In this document: in pieces, positions 15,198 through 25,627 of the stretch
How positions within the stretch are numbered: the first letter of the stretch is position 1
Layout: every line of letters begins with the position of its first letter
NCBI GenBank assembly: GCA_023701125.1
Contig: JAMPXO010000021.1
Span: forward strand, 1-56,138
DNA from: Vicinamibacteria bacterium
GTDB lineage: Bacteria; Acidobacteriota; Vicinamibacteria; Fen-336
Direction: 5' to 3'
DNA: 56,138 bases
The notes under the pieces: model-generated
What the model saw: the letters and a program-made list of their open reading frames with translations, nothing else
Database searches by the model: none
Told to the model about the DNA's origin: nothing
Made by a program: the position numbers and the translations under genes

Positions 15198-16691
15198 GTG
15201 GCCGCCACGACCTGGCTGGCGGGCGCGTCGCTGCTGGCGGCGCTGATCACCGGCTGGAGCGCCGACCGAGCCTGGAGTTCGCTCGTCGACTACGCGCCCG
15301 CTCCGCCGGCCGCGACGGCCGGGCGCGCGGCCGGTCCCGCGCTCTCGCCACGCGTGGTGCTGGTGCTGGTCGACGGCCTCGGGGTGGACAGCGCCCGCGA
15401 GGTGCCCGCGCTCGACGCGGTGTCGCGGCGCGGCGCGGCGCTCACCTGCGCCGTGTCGCCGCCGTCGCTGTCCCGCCCCGGCCGCGCCACGCTGCTGACC
15501 GGCGCGCGCCCACACGTCCACGGTGCAACGACCAACTTCCACCCCGACCGGCCGGCGGCCGCTCCCTCGCTGCTCGACGGCCTGAGCGGCGCGCGGGTGT
15601 GGGGTTCGAAGCTGTGGCCGGGGCTGTTCCCGCGCGGCTTCGGTGGCGGCGCCCACGTCACCCGCGTCGACATCCAGCACGCCGAGCACCGCGACAAGGC
15701 CGAGGCGCTGTTCGCCGCCGAGCGCGCCGCCGTCGCCGAGGCGGTAGCCGCGCTCGACCGGGACCTCGGCTTCGCCGTGATCGACCTGCTGGGCGTCGAC
15801 TCCTCCTCCCACGACCACGGCGTCGGCTCGCCCGAGCAGCGCGACGCCTTGCGCCACGTCGACGCGATGCTGCAGGCGCTGACGCCGGCCGTGCTCGAGC
15901 GCGGCGGCACGCTGGTGGTCACCGCCGACCACGGCCACGTCGCCGAGGGCGGTCACGGCGGTGACGAGCCCGAGGTCACCGCGGTGCCGCTGGTGCTGGC
16001 CGGCGCCGGCGTGCGCGCCGGCGCGCGCGGCGCCTGCGCCCATCTCGACGTGGCGCCGACGCTGGCCGTGCTGCTCGGCGTCGCGGCGCCCGCGGCCGCC
16101 GAGGGCCGGGTGCTGTGGGAGGCGCTGGTGTCCGCGGCACCGACCGCGCTTGCGGCGCGAGCCGCGGGGCCGATCACGAACGGCGGGCCACGGGCGGGGC
16201 GGCTGGCCACGGCGCTGGTCGCCGCCGTGCTGGCGGTGGGGCTGTGCGCCCTCGGCGTCAGCGTCGCGGGGCCGTTGCCGAGCGCGGGCTTCGGCCTGGC
16301 CGCCGCCGCCAGCGCGGCGCTGCTGCTGCAGTGGAGCGGGCTGCGGCTGTCGCTCTCGGGCATCAACGACGAGGCGCTGCTGGTGCCCTACTTCAGCCGC
16401 GTGCTGGCGTTCGCCACTCTGGCCGGCCTGTGCGGGGCGGTCGCCGCCGCCGCGCTCGCCCGCGACCGGGCGCGGCTGGTGGTGGTCGCCGGCGCGGTGG
16501 CGGTGAGCCAGGGCTCGCTGCTGCTGTTCGCCGCCGTCGTCCACGGCCGCCACTCGCTGCTCGTCGACGGGCCGATCGAGGCCATCGGCGTCGTCTTCTT
16601 CGCGTTCGCCGCACTCGTCGCCAGCCTCGGCCTGGCCCCGCTCCCGCTCGTGGCCGCGATCGCCCACGCGGTTCGGGGGCGCGTTCGGTAG
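15198..16691 (+). CDS. Membrane-anchored alkaline-phosphatase-superfamily phosphodiesterase
   Basis: Protein of about 497 residues from the GTG at 15198. An upstream in-frame ATG (15147) lies inside palindromic repeat copy A and is therefore doubtful. An N-terminal anchor (TTWLAGASLLAALITGW) is followed by an alkaline-phosphatase/type I phosphodiesterase domain: VVLVLVDGLGVDSAREV (metal Asp), SRPGRATLLTGARPHVHG (nucleophile region), VIDLLGVDSSSHDHG (metal Asp/His) and VTADHGHVAEGGHGG. The last 170 residues are about six transmembrane helices. The layout resembles phosphoethanolamine/GPI-type transferases, with an extracytoplasmic catalytic domain fused to a membrane bundle. It could cleave or transfer phospho-head groups on envelope lipids or glycans. 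The substrate is unknown. It is followed 10 bp later by the VanX-type dipeptidase. Confidence 0.8.
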   Translation: MAATTWLAGASLLAALITGWSADRAWSSLVDYAPAPPAATAGRAAGPALSPRVVLVLVDGLGVDSAREVPALDAVSRRGAALTCAVSPPSLSRPGRATLLTGARPHVHGATTNFHPDRPAAAPSLLDGLSGARVWGSKLWPGLFPRGFGGGAHVTRVDIQHAEHRDKAEALFAAERAAVAEAVAALDRDLGFAVIDLLGVDSSSHDHGVGSPEQRDALRHVDAMLQALTPAVLERGGTLVVTADHGHVAEGGHGGDEPEVTAVPLVLAGAGVRAGARGACAHLDVAPTLAVLLGVAAPAAAEGRVLWEALVSAAPTALAARAAGPITNGGPRAGRLATALVAAVLAVGLCALGVSVAGPLPSAGFGLAAAASAALLLQWSGLRLSLSGINDEALLVPYFSRVLAFATLAGLCGAVAAAALARDRARLVVVAGAVAVSQGSLLLFAAVVHGRHSLLVDGPIEAIGVVFFAFAALVASLGLAPLPLVAAIAHAVRGRVR

Positions 16692-16701
16692 CATCGAGGG
16701 C

Positions 16702-17349
16702 ATGCACGCCCTCGCTTTCGCCCTGCTGCTCCAGGCCGCGCCCGCGCTCGCGGTGGAGCCCTCAGGTCCTCCGGTCGACGCCCGCGCCTTCCGCCCACCC
16801 GACCTGGTCGAGCTCGTGAAGCTCGAGCCCACGTTGCGCACGGACGTGCGTTACGCGACGGCCAACAACTTCACGGGCCGCGCGGTCTACTCGCAGCCGC
16901 GGGTGCTCCTGCAGCGGCCGGCGGCCGAGGCGGTCGTCCGCGCGCACCGGGCGCTGGCGGCGCAGGGTTACGGGCTGCTGCTGTTCGACGGCTATCGGCC
17001 GTGGCGGGTGACGAAGTTGTTCTGGGACGTGACGCCGCGAGAGAAGCGCGACTTCGTCGCCAACCCGGCGAAGGGCAGCAAGCACAACCGCGGCTGCGCG
17101 ATCGACCTCACGCTGTTCGAGCTCGCGACCGGCCGCGAGGTGACGATGCCCAGCGCCTACGACGACTTCACGGAGAAGGCGAGCCCGGACTGGCCCGGCG
17201 GCAGCGCGGAGCAGCGAGCGGCGCGCGACCTGCTGCGGAGGACGATGGAAGCGGTCGGCTTCCAGGTCGAGCCCAACGAGTGGTGGCACTTCAACTTCGC
17301 CGGCTGGCAGGAGTGGCCGCTGCTGGATCTGCCGTTCGAGGAGCTGTAG
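16702..17349 (+). CDS. D-alanyl-D-alanine dipeptidase (VanX/DdpX family)
   Basis: Secreted zinc dipeptidase of 215 residues with a signal peptide at about 1-17. Zinc ligands and catalytic base are at H128 and D135 (SKHNRGCAID), E193 and H196 (EWWHF). The spacings (7 residues, 61 residues and E-x2-H) match those of VanX (H116, D123, E181, H184). The DGYRP motif is at R99. The family hydrolyses D-Ala-D-Ala, in peptidoglycan turnover (DdpX) or glycopeptide resistance (VanX). No vanHA, vanRS or ddp transporter genes adjoin it, so a turnover or nutrient role is more likely than resistance. A ddl gene lies 25 kb away. The gene converges with the next, 5 bp between stops. Confidence 0.92.
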   Translation: MHALAFALLLQAAPALAVEPSGPPVDARAFRPPDLVELVKLEPTLRTDVRYATANNFTGRAVYSQPRVLLQRPAAEAVVRAHRALAAQGYGLLLFDGYRPWRVTKLFWDVTPREKRDFVANPAKGSKHNRGCAIDLTLFELATGREVTMPSAYDDFTEKASPDWPGGSAEQRAARDLLRRTMEAVGFQVEPNEWWHFNFAGWQEWPLLDLPFEEL

Positions 17350-17354
17350 TTCCC

Positions 17355-17996
17355 TCAGCGCCCGGCGCGGGCCGCGCGGTCCACGCGGTTGCCCCACCAC
17401 CACAAGAGGGGGATCAACAACAGCGCGGAGAACGTCACGGCCGTCGTCGACGGTGGCGGCGGGCCGAACAGGTTGCCGAGGTGGACGACGAGCAGCGTCG
17501 CCGCCAGCGCCAGGGCCGGGCCGCGGCGGGCCGCGCCACGCAGGTAGCAGGCGACGCCGGCGGCGAACAGCGCCAGCTCCACGACCAGCGTGGCCCAGAG
17601 CGAGTTCCACAGCCCGAGGCCGTAGACGGCCTCCGCGCCGGGCACGAGCGGCAGGTCGGGCCGGTGGGTGATCCAGTCGAGGACGAAGTGGCTGGCCGCC
17701 AGCGCCGCCAGCAGCAGGCCCTGGCGCAACCGCGACCTGCGCTCCGCCGCCGCGAGGCCGAAGGCGAGGCCCGCCACCACGACCATCGACAGCGAGTGCG
17801 ACCACGGGTAGTGCTCGAAGCGCAGCGGGGTGACGACCGTGTCGCCCGGCGCGATCGCGAAGCGCTCGACGCCCGCCAGCACCAGCACGGGCCAGATCGC
17901 ATCCGGCAACTGGGCCGCGACGAAGGCGGTGCCGAGTCGCAGCCGCGGCTCGGCTGCCCTTGCCCCGAAAGCGACGCCGAGGTGGCCGATGAACAT
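17355..17996 (-). CDS. DUF457-like membrane protein (YdjM-type putative metal-dependent hydrolase)
   Basis: Integral membrane protein of 213 residues with about five or six helices. Conserved polar motifs match the membrane-bound metal-dependent hydrolase group: MFIGHLGVAFGAR at the N-terminus, QLPDAIWP (about 30), HYPWSHSLSM (about 64) and SHFVLDWITHRPDLP (about 102). His and Asp residues face a common membrane site. The ATG has a strong site (AGGAG, 7 nt upstream), which overlaps the stop region of the reductase gene upstream, so the two form an operon. The family is annotated from phage-induced and SOS-linked members. The reaction is not known, and 'hydrolase' is inferred from the motif only. 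Confidence 0.8.
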   Translation of the reverse strand: MFIGHLGVAFGARAAEPRLRLGTAFVAAQLPDAIWPVLVLAGVERFAIAPGDTVVTPLRFEHYPWSHSLSMVVVAGLAFGLAAAERRSRLRQGLLLAALAASHFVLDWITHRPDLPLVPGAEAVYGLGLWNSLWATLVVELALFAAGVACYLRGAARRGPALALAATLLVVHLGNLFGPPPPSTTAVTFSALLLIPLLWWWGNRVDRAARAGR

Positions 17997-18004
17997 GCGT
18001 TCTC

Positions 18005-18988
18005 CTAGATCACGACCACGGCCCGGCCGTGAGCCTGGCGCGCGAGCAGCGACTCGCACGCCGGCAGCAGCTCCGCGAGCGACACCTGGCGGCTGACGAT
18101 GCGCTCGAGAGCGGGCGGCTTCCAGTCGGCGCCGAGCCGGTCCCACAACTGCTTGCGCAGCGGCATCGGACAGTTCGTGGAGCTGACCCCGAGCAGGCTG
18201 ACACCGCGCAGGATGAGGGGGAACACCGTGGTGTGCAGCTCCGCGCCGCCGGCGTTGCCGACCGCCGCGACGTTGCCCCACGGCCGCACGTGGCGGACGA
18301 GGCCCGCGAGCAACAGGCCGCCGACGTTGTCGACGACGCCCGCGAAGCGGCCGCTCTCCAGCGCTCGGCTGCCGAGGCCGAGGCCGGCCGGGGTCGCGGT
18401 CTCCAGGGCCCCCAGCCCACGCAGCGCCGGGTGATGCTCCTCACGACCCGAGACCGCGATCACCTCGTAGCCCTGGGCGGCGAACAGTGCGACGGCGACC
18501 ATGCCGACACCGCCCGACGCGCCGGTCACGACGATCGGCCCCGCCGCCGGGGCCTGGCCGTTCTCGAGCATGCGGTGCAGGCACAGCGCCGCGGTGAAGC
18601 CGGCGGTGCCGAGCGCCATCGCCTCGAACGCGGAGAGCCCGACCGGCAGCGGCACGACGATCTCGGCAGCGACGCGAACGCGCTCGGCGAAGCCGCCGTC
18701 GCAACTCTCGCCGAGGCCGGCGCCGTTGACGAGCACCGCATCGCCCGGCGCGAAGCGGGGATCCGACGAGCTCTCGACCACGCCCGCGACATCGATCCCG
18801 GCGTTGAGCGGGAAGCGCTTCAGGATGCGACCGCGGCCGGTGACGGCCAGCGCGTCCTTGTAGTTGACGCCCGAGTGGGTGGCGCGGATCACGACCTCGC
18901 CCGGCGACAGGTCGGCGACCTCCATCTCGACCAGGCGAGCCAGGACGCTCCCCTGCTCCTCGAACACCCGAAGCGCCCTGAAGCCCAA
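18005..18988 (-). CDS. acuI: AcuI/YhdH-type acrylyl-CoA reductase (NADPH, MDR superfamily)
   Basis: Protein of 327 residues, normal for the YhdH/AcuI group. The GroES-like N-domain (HSGVNYKDALAVTGRGRI, about 38-55; PLNAGIDVAGVV) precedes a Rossmann domain with VTGASGGVGMVAVALF (about 153-168) and SGREEHH. It lacks the zinc-ligand cysteines of alcohol dehydrogenases, as expected for quinone-oxidoreductase-like MDRs. AcuI reduces acrylyl-CoA to propionyl-CoA. The start is TTG: AGGAGG lies 8 nt upstream and the protein begins MGFRALRV in register with the family. An inverted repeat (19002-19019) directly upstream may be a regulator site. The gene for the DUF457-like protein follows 8 nt after the stop. 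Confidence 0.88.
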   Translation of the reverse strand: MGFRALRVFEEQGSVLARLVEMEVADLSPGEVVIRATHSGVNYKDALAVTGRGRILKRFPLNAGIDVAGVVESSSDPRFAPGDAVLVNGAGLGESCDGGFAERVRVAAEIVVPLPVGLSAFEAMALGTAGFTAALCLHRMLENGQAPAAGPIVVTGASGGVGMVAVALFAAQGYEVIAVSGREEHHPALRGLGALETATPAGLGLGSRALESGRFAGVVDNVGGLLLAGLVRHVRPWGNVAAVGNAGGAELHTTVFPLILRGVSLLGVSSTNCPMPLRKQLWDRLGADWKPPALERIVSRQVSLAELLPACESLLARQAHGRAVVVI

Positions 18989-19001
18989 GCACCTGCCTCC
19001 T

Positions 19002-19019
19002 GAGTGAGAGCGCTCACTC
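19002..19019. promoter_or_regulatory. Inverted repeat upstream of acuI (candidate TetR-type operator)
   Basis: GAGTGA-N6-TCACTC is a perfect 6-bp inverted repeat with spacer GAGCGC, lying 13 bp upstream of the TTG start of acuI. Size and symmetry suit a TetR/AcrR-family dimer, and acuI in other bacteria is controlled by the TetR protein AcuR. No such regulator gene lies in this window. Confidence 0.45.
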
Positions 19020-19165
19020 TAACCTCGGTGCGGCTTGGCCGTGCACGCCCGCCGGTGCAGTATGCGAAGAGGCGGGCGGCGCTCCCCGGGGCGCGCCGTG
19101 GCCGCGCGCCCTGGTTTTGCCGGCCCGCGGTCTTCGCGGCCGGATTCGGTTCCGGAGTCAACGCC

Positions 19166-20041
19166 ATGTGCTTGCGTTCGCTGTTCGGCCTGTTGCTGGC
19201 CGTCGCCCTCTTCCCCTCTGCCGCCGCTTTCGCGCAGTCGCGCGACGACGCCCGACCGCGCGACCTGCAGCGGCTTGAGGAGGACCTCGCCAACCTCGAC
19301 GCCCAGCTCGCCGTGATGGAGCAGGGCCCCGACGCCGACCGCTTCCGCGCGCGGGCCGAGGAGATCCGCGAGGAGACCATCTACCTCAAGGTCAAGGCCC
19401 GCAACCACCAGCGCAGCGGGCGCGACGGCACCGGCCTCGGCTACGACGAGGTCCAGGACGTGCGCGGCCAGGTGGCCGACCTGCTGGTCGACATCGACGA
19501 GGCGTTCGGGACGCCCGACGCGGGCCGGTCCACGGGGCGGCCGATCGTGCTGCCGGCCGGCACCCAGATCCAGGTCCGCCTCGACCACGAGGTGTCGTCG
19601 CTGACCGCGCGGATGGAGGACCGGATCGAGGCCTCGGTGCAGCAACCGCTGCGCGAGGGCGGGCTGCTGGTGATCTCCGCCGGCACCCGCATCCGCGGCA
19701 TCGTGCGCGAGGTGGAGCCCGCCCAGCGGCCGAGCAAGAGCGGGCGCCTGGTGCTGGAGTTCGATGCCTTCTACCTCGACCGCGAGCGACTCGACATGCG
19801 CGGCACGGTGGCCGCGGTCGGTGGCCCGGCCGAAGACCGGGCCAAGAAGGCCGGCATCGGCGCGGTCGTCGGCGGCATCCTCGGCGGCATCCTCGGCGGC
19901 AGCGAAGGCGCCGTCGTGGGCGCGATCCTGGGCGGCGGCGGCGCGGTCGTCGCCAGCAAGGGCGAAGACGTCACGCTGCCGGCCGGCACCGAGCTGACGG
20001 TGCGCCTGGAGCGTCCGCTGACGTTGCCCGCTCAGCGCTGA
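19166..20041 (+). CDS. Secreted protein with coiled coil, twin LPAGT domains and glycine zipper
   Basis: Protein of 291 residues from ATG 19166 (GGAG, 8 nt upstream). A signal peptide (about 1-25, ending AAAFAQS) is followed by a coiled coil (DLQRLEEDLANLDAQLAVME, about 30-50). Two related beta-domains follow, one starting VLPAGTQIQVRLDHEVSS (about 129) and the last starting TLPAGTELTVRLERPL (about 273). They resemble the TrbI/VirB10-like or SAF-like 'LPAGT.I.VRL' unit. Between them is a glycine zipper (GGILGGILGGSEGAVVGAIL, about 237-256) that may insert in a membrane. No enzyme motif is seen. It is probably an envelope protein. I do not recognise a named family. A kinase gene starts 24 bp downstream. 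Confidence 0.78.
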   Translation: MCLRSLFGLLLAVALFPSAAAFAQSRDDARPRDLQRLEEDLANLDAQLAVMEQGPDADRFRARAEEIREETIYLKVKARNHQRSGRDGTGLGYDEVQDVRGQVADLLVDIDEAFGTPDAGRSTGRPIVLPAGTQIQVRLDHEVSSLTARMEDRIEASVQQPLREGGLLVISAGTRIRGIVREVEPAQRPSKSGRLVLEFDAFYLDRERLDMRGTVAAVGGPAEDRAKKAGIGAVVGGILGGILGGSEGAVVGAILGGGGAVVASKGEDVTLPAGTELTVRLERPLTLPAQR

Positions 20042-20065
20042 CCCCAGGTCCGGTAGAGTCCGCCC

Positions 20066-22713
<2,648 letters not shown>

Positions 22714-22717
<4 letters not shown>

Positions 22718-23292
22718 GCCGAGGCCCGGCCCGCCAGGAAGCGGCGGAGCCAGGCACGGGCCAGGCGCCAGTCCGACTTGACCGTCGACGGCGAGACCTG
22801 CAGCGCCTCGGCGGTGTCTTCGACCGAGAGTCCGCCGAAGTAGCGCAGTTCCACCATCCGCGCCTGCCGCTCGTCCTGGGCGGCGAGGGCGTCGAGCGCC
22901 TCGTCGAGGGCCAGCAGATCGAAATCGGGGCCGCGGGTCGCCAGCGCCGCGTCCTCCAGCTCGATGCGGCGGGGCGCGGCGCCGCGGCGGGCGGCGCGGC
23001 GGCGCCGGGCGTAGTCGATCAGGATCCGCCGCATCAGCCGCGAGGCCACGGCGTAGAACTGGAGCCGGTTCTGCCAGTGCGCGGAGCGCTGGTCGGCGAG
23101 GCGGAGGTAGACCTCGTTGACGAGCGCGGTGGCCTGCAGGGTGTGGTCCGAGCGCTCGCGGCGCAGGTGGCGGGCGGCGCTCCGGCGCAGCTCCTGCTGG
23201 ACGAGCGGGATCAGCGCGTCGAGCGCCGCGCGGTCGCCTTCGCTCCACTCGTTCAGCAGGCGCGTGACGTCGTCGGCACGAGCAGCGGACAT
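22714..23292 (-). CDS. ECF RNA polymerase sigma factor (Sig-70_X6/TIGR02999-like)
   Basis: Protein of 192 residues with sigma region 2 (ALVNEVYLRLADQRSAHWQN then RLQFYAVASRLMRRILIDYAR, about 55-97) and region 4 (LDALAAQDERQARMVELRYF then GGLSVEDTAEALQVSPSTVK, about 133-172). The N-terminal LLNEWSEGDRAALDALIPLV is typical of the X6 subfamily. No anti-sigma gene adjoins it. The convergent gene is a transmembrane kinase, which fits sigma control by phosphorylation. The stop codon is read from the same CTAG as the kinase stop on the opposite strand. The ATG is 20 bp from palindromic repeat copy B. Target promoters cannot be read from the window. Confidence 0.92.
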
Positions 23293-23311
23293 TGCGGCCG
23301 AGTTTACGGCC

Positions 23312-23367
23312 GTCTCGCGACGTGGCCCCCTGGACCGGCGCCGGGTTCATCCCGGCGCCGGAACCCG
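23312..23367. repeat. Dispersed intergenic palindromic repeat, copy B (5'-shortened)
   Basis: It lies between the coiled-coil operon stop (23375) and the sigma-factor start. It keeps GACGTGGCCCCC and GGACC, then perfect 11-bp arms CCGGCGCCGGG (23335-23345) and CCCGGCGCCGG (23351-23361) with loop TTCAT, and ends AACCCGA. The first hairpin of the full-length copies is mostly absent. On the minus strand it could also end the operon transcript, but there is no T-run. Confidence 0.75.
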
Positions 23368-23374
23368 ACATCCT

Positions 23375-24304
23375 TCAGGCCGGAAGCTGGGCCAGCGCCT
23401 GGCGCGCACCGTCGAGTTCGTACTGGGCGCAGTGCTCGGTCGCGGAGCGGTACAGCTCGACGATCCGCCGCAGGCCGTCGAGCCCGGCCCGGGAGTCGAC
23501 CTCCGCCTGTTCGGCCAGGTCGTCGAAGTCGCTGTCCGCCGCAGCGCGCTCGGTGGTCTCCAGCGTCTCGACCACGAACGTCGCCTGCTGGGTGAGTGCC
23601 GTCAGCAACTCGCGGTGCGCCTCGAGGTACGCGGCCGTGGCCTCGTCCACCGCGGCCTTGATGGTGTCCGGGGCCTGCAGGAACGCCGCTTCCAGCTCGA
23701 CCTGGAACTCGGCCACCGCGGCCGCGAACTCCTGGCCGAGGGCCTCGATCCGCGCCACGGCCTGGTCGGCGGCAGCCTCGGCCTGGACCCGGGCTTCGTC
23801 GATGCGCGCTTCAGCGGCGTCCAGGGCCTGCGGCAGCTCTTCGCCGAGGAAGGTCTCGACCTCGGCGGCCGTCTCGTCGAGCCGGGTCTCCAGTTCGTCC
23901 GCACGCTGGCGCAGGCTCACGATCGCCGCGGCCAGCCGCCCGAGCGCCTGCTGGTGCAGGGTGTCGGCGTCCGTCACCGCTTCCTGCGCGGAAGCCAGCT
24001 CGCGCACGAACCCACTGCGAGAACCCTGCAGCGCGATCGTGGCGTCGTCGATCTCGGACGGCAGCTTGACCAGCGCCTCGGCCTGCGCCATTTCGGTCGT
24101 GATCATGTCCTGGACGTCGACCAGCCTGTCCCACAGCTGCTGGGCGCCGCGGTCGAATTCGTCGACGGCGGACGACAGCTCCGCCCCCAGCCGCTCGCCT
24201 TCGCCCTGCGCGCGATCGAGTTCCTGGTTGGCCTGGTCCAGGTCGGCGACGAGGCGGCGCACGCGCTCCACGGCCTCGCTGGCGGCGGTTTCGAGATCAG
24301 CCAC
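23375..24304 (-). CDS. Coiled-coil protein, operon member 5
   Basis: Acidic, Ala-rich protein of 309 residues starting at GTG with AGGAGG 6 nt upstream, 10 bp behind member 4. Nearly the whole length is predicted helix with heptad-like runs: RVRRLVADLDQANQELDRAQ (about 14-33), AAIVSLRQRADELETRLDET (about 126), ARIDEARVQAEAAADQAVAR (about 165) and the DGLRRIVELYRSA segment near the end. No signal peptide, TM or catalytic motif is visible. One Cys sits near the C-terminus. It resembles apolipoprotein- or laminin-like long helical proteins only in composition. It is the last gene of a five-gene operon, and a palindromic repeat follows. Function unknown; a structural subunit is the working guess. 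Confidence 0.85.
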   Translation of the reverse strand: MADLETAASEAVERVRRLVADLDQANQELDRAQGEGERLGAELSSAVDEFDRGAQQLWDRLVDVQDMITTEMAQAEALVKLPSEIDDATIALQGSRSGFVRELASAQEAVTDADTLHQQALGRLAAAIVSLRQRADELETRLDETAAEVETFLGEELPQALDAAEARIDEARVQAEAAADQAVARIEALGQEFAAAVAEFQVELEAAFLQAPDTIKAAVDEATAAYLEAHRELLTALTQQATFVVETLETTERAAADSDFDDLAEQAEVDSRAGLDGLRRIVELYRSATEHCAQYELDGARQALAQLPA

Positions 24305-24314
24305 GTCTCACCTC

Positions 24315-25247
24315 CTACACGAACGGGATGCCGGCCTGGTCCGCGGCCCGGCGGACCTCGCCGATCATCGTGTTGAGCGGTTGCTCGGACCAGCCGAACG
24401 CCTCCGACAGCCGCTCGTACTCTTCGCGCACCGGGCGCAGGCTGGCCGCGGCCTGGGCGAGCTGCCCGTTGACGGAGTCGACGACGGCGTGCAGCCGGGA
24501 GACGGCGTCCGACATCGTGCGCGCCAGCTCGGCGACCTGCTGCTCGACCTCGGTCGTCGCCTCGGCGCGCTGGCCGTCGAGCGTCGCCGAGGCCTCGTGG
24601 ATCTGGGCCACGGCCTGGTCGCGGGCGGCGACGGCGGCATCGAGCAGCGCCGTCGCCTGCTGGCCCATGGCCGCCACCAGCTCGTCGAGGGCGCCCTGCA
24701 TGCGCTCGGCGTCCGCGATGATCGCGGTCTCGGCCTCGGCGACGGCCGCGCTCATCTCACCCACGCCCGCGGCCGCGACGGCGACGGACTGCTGCACGGA
24801 GGCAGCGACCTCGTCGGCCCGGGCGCGCAAGCCTCCGACCTCGCCCGAGACGAGCTGGCGGGCTTCTTCCATCTGCTCGGCACCGGTCGCCAGGTGGTCG
24901 CGGGCGCTCTCGAGCGCGTCGTCGAGACGGGCTGCGGCTTCGCGCAGCGGCTCGGCGCTCCAGGTGTCGCTGGCCTCGTGCGCGGCCCGGGCCGAGGCCT
25001 CGAGCCGGGCCAGGGCGCCAGCCACCCCGTCCTCGGCGTCGGCCGCCGCCTTCTGCACGGCCGCGAGCTGTTGGTGCAACCGCGGGCCCTGCTCCGCCAG
25101 CAGCTCGTGGGCGCGGTCGAGCTCGTCGGCGAGAGCGTCGGTACGCTCGTCGAGTGAGCGGGCCGACCGGATCAGCTCGCCGAGCTGGTCGGGAATGTCC
25201 GGGATCAGGGTGCCGAGTTCCGAGACCTGCTGCGCCAGTTCCGACAT
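24315..25247 (-). CDS. Coiled-coil protein, operon member 4
   Basis: Protein of 310 residues, Ala/Glu-rich, with continuous helix prediction. It opens MSELAQQVSELGTLIPDIPD and continues with heptads (SLDERTDALADELDRAHELL; RLHQQLAAVQKAAADAEDGV). The middle is rich in Ala-Val-Ala helix (AAVAEAETAIIADAERMQGA). It ends in a distinct short domain, EEYERLSEAFGWSEQPLN then TMIGEVRRAADQAGIPFV, which could be a docking tail. Ribosome site AGAGGAG about 11 nt upstream. The gene lies 15 bp after member 3 and 10 bp before member 5. No enzymatic, membrane or export signal is seen. The pattern of helices with loose heptads recalls chemoreceptor or tape-measure stalks, but no conserved tip is present. Confidence 0.85.
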   Translation of the reverse strand: MSELAQQVSELGTLIPDIPDQLGELIRSARSLDERTDALADELDRAHELLAEQGPRLHQQLAAVQKAAADAEDGVAGALARLEASARAAHEASDTWSAEPLREAAARLDDALESARDHLATGAEQMEEARQLVSGEVGGLRARADEVAASVQQSVAVAAAGVGEMSAAVAEAETAIIADAERMQGALDELVAAMGQQATALLDAAVAARDQAVAQIHEASATLDGQRAEATTEVEQQVAELARTMSDAVSRLHAVVDSVNGQLAQAAASLRPVREEYERLSEAFGWSEQPLNTMIGEVRRAADQAGIPFV

Positions 25248-25262
25248 GGGCTTTTCGCTCCT

Positions 25263-25613
25263 CTAGACCTGGAAGGCGCCGAGGTCCTCTTCGAGCTGCT
25301 CGAGGACGCGCCGGGACGTCGCCAACTGGTCGATCAGGTACTTGCGCTCGAGCACCGTGACCGACACGCCGCCCATGCTGGTGGCGCCCTCGAGCAATTC
25401 CTCCTGCAGGGCGCCGACGCCGCCTTCGAGCAACTTGTCGCGCGCCGCGTCGACCAGCGTGGTGACGCTCGTGCTCACGTGCATGGCGAGGTTCTCGACG
25501 TCGGAGACGACGGCCGCGACCAGCTCGCCCGCCTCTGTCTCCAGCTCCAGCTCCTCGCGGACCTTCTGTACCTCGGACTCGAGGTCAGGCAACAGTTCGC
25601 GCAACGTGGTCAT
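25263..25613 (-). CDS. Short helical protein, operon member 3
   Basis: Protein of 116 residues with GGAGG 5 nt before its ATG. Two helical halves flank a small glycine-rich turn. The first (LRELLPDLESEVQKVREELE) leads into an Ala/Val helix (VVSDVENLAMHVSTSVTTLV). Then comes EGGVGALQEELLEGATSMGG and a final helix LIDQLATSRRVLEQLEEDLG. It is the shortest member of the five-gene operon and sits between the octapeptide-repeat protein and member 4, 14-15 bp from each. No family is recognised. Size and position suit a connector or chaperone for the longer coils (inference). Confidence 0.82.
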   Translation of the reverse strand: MTTLRELLPDLESEVQKVREELELETEAGELVAAVVSDVENLAMHVSTSVTTLVDAARDKLLEGGVGALQEELLEGATSMGGVSVTVLERKYLIDQLATSRRVLEQLEEDLGAFQV

Positions 25614-25627
25614 GTGTTCCTCCCGAC

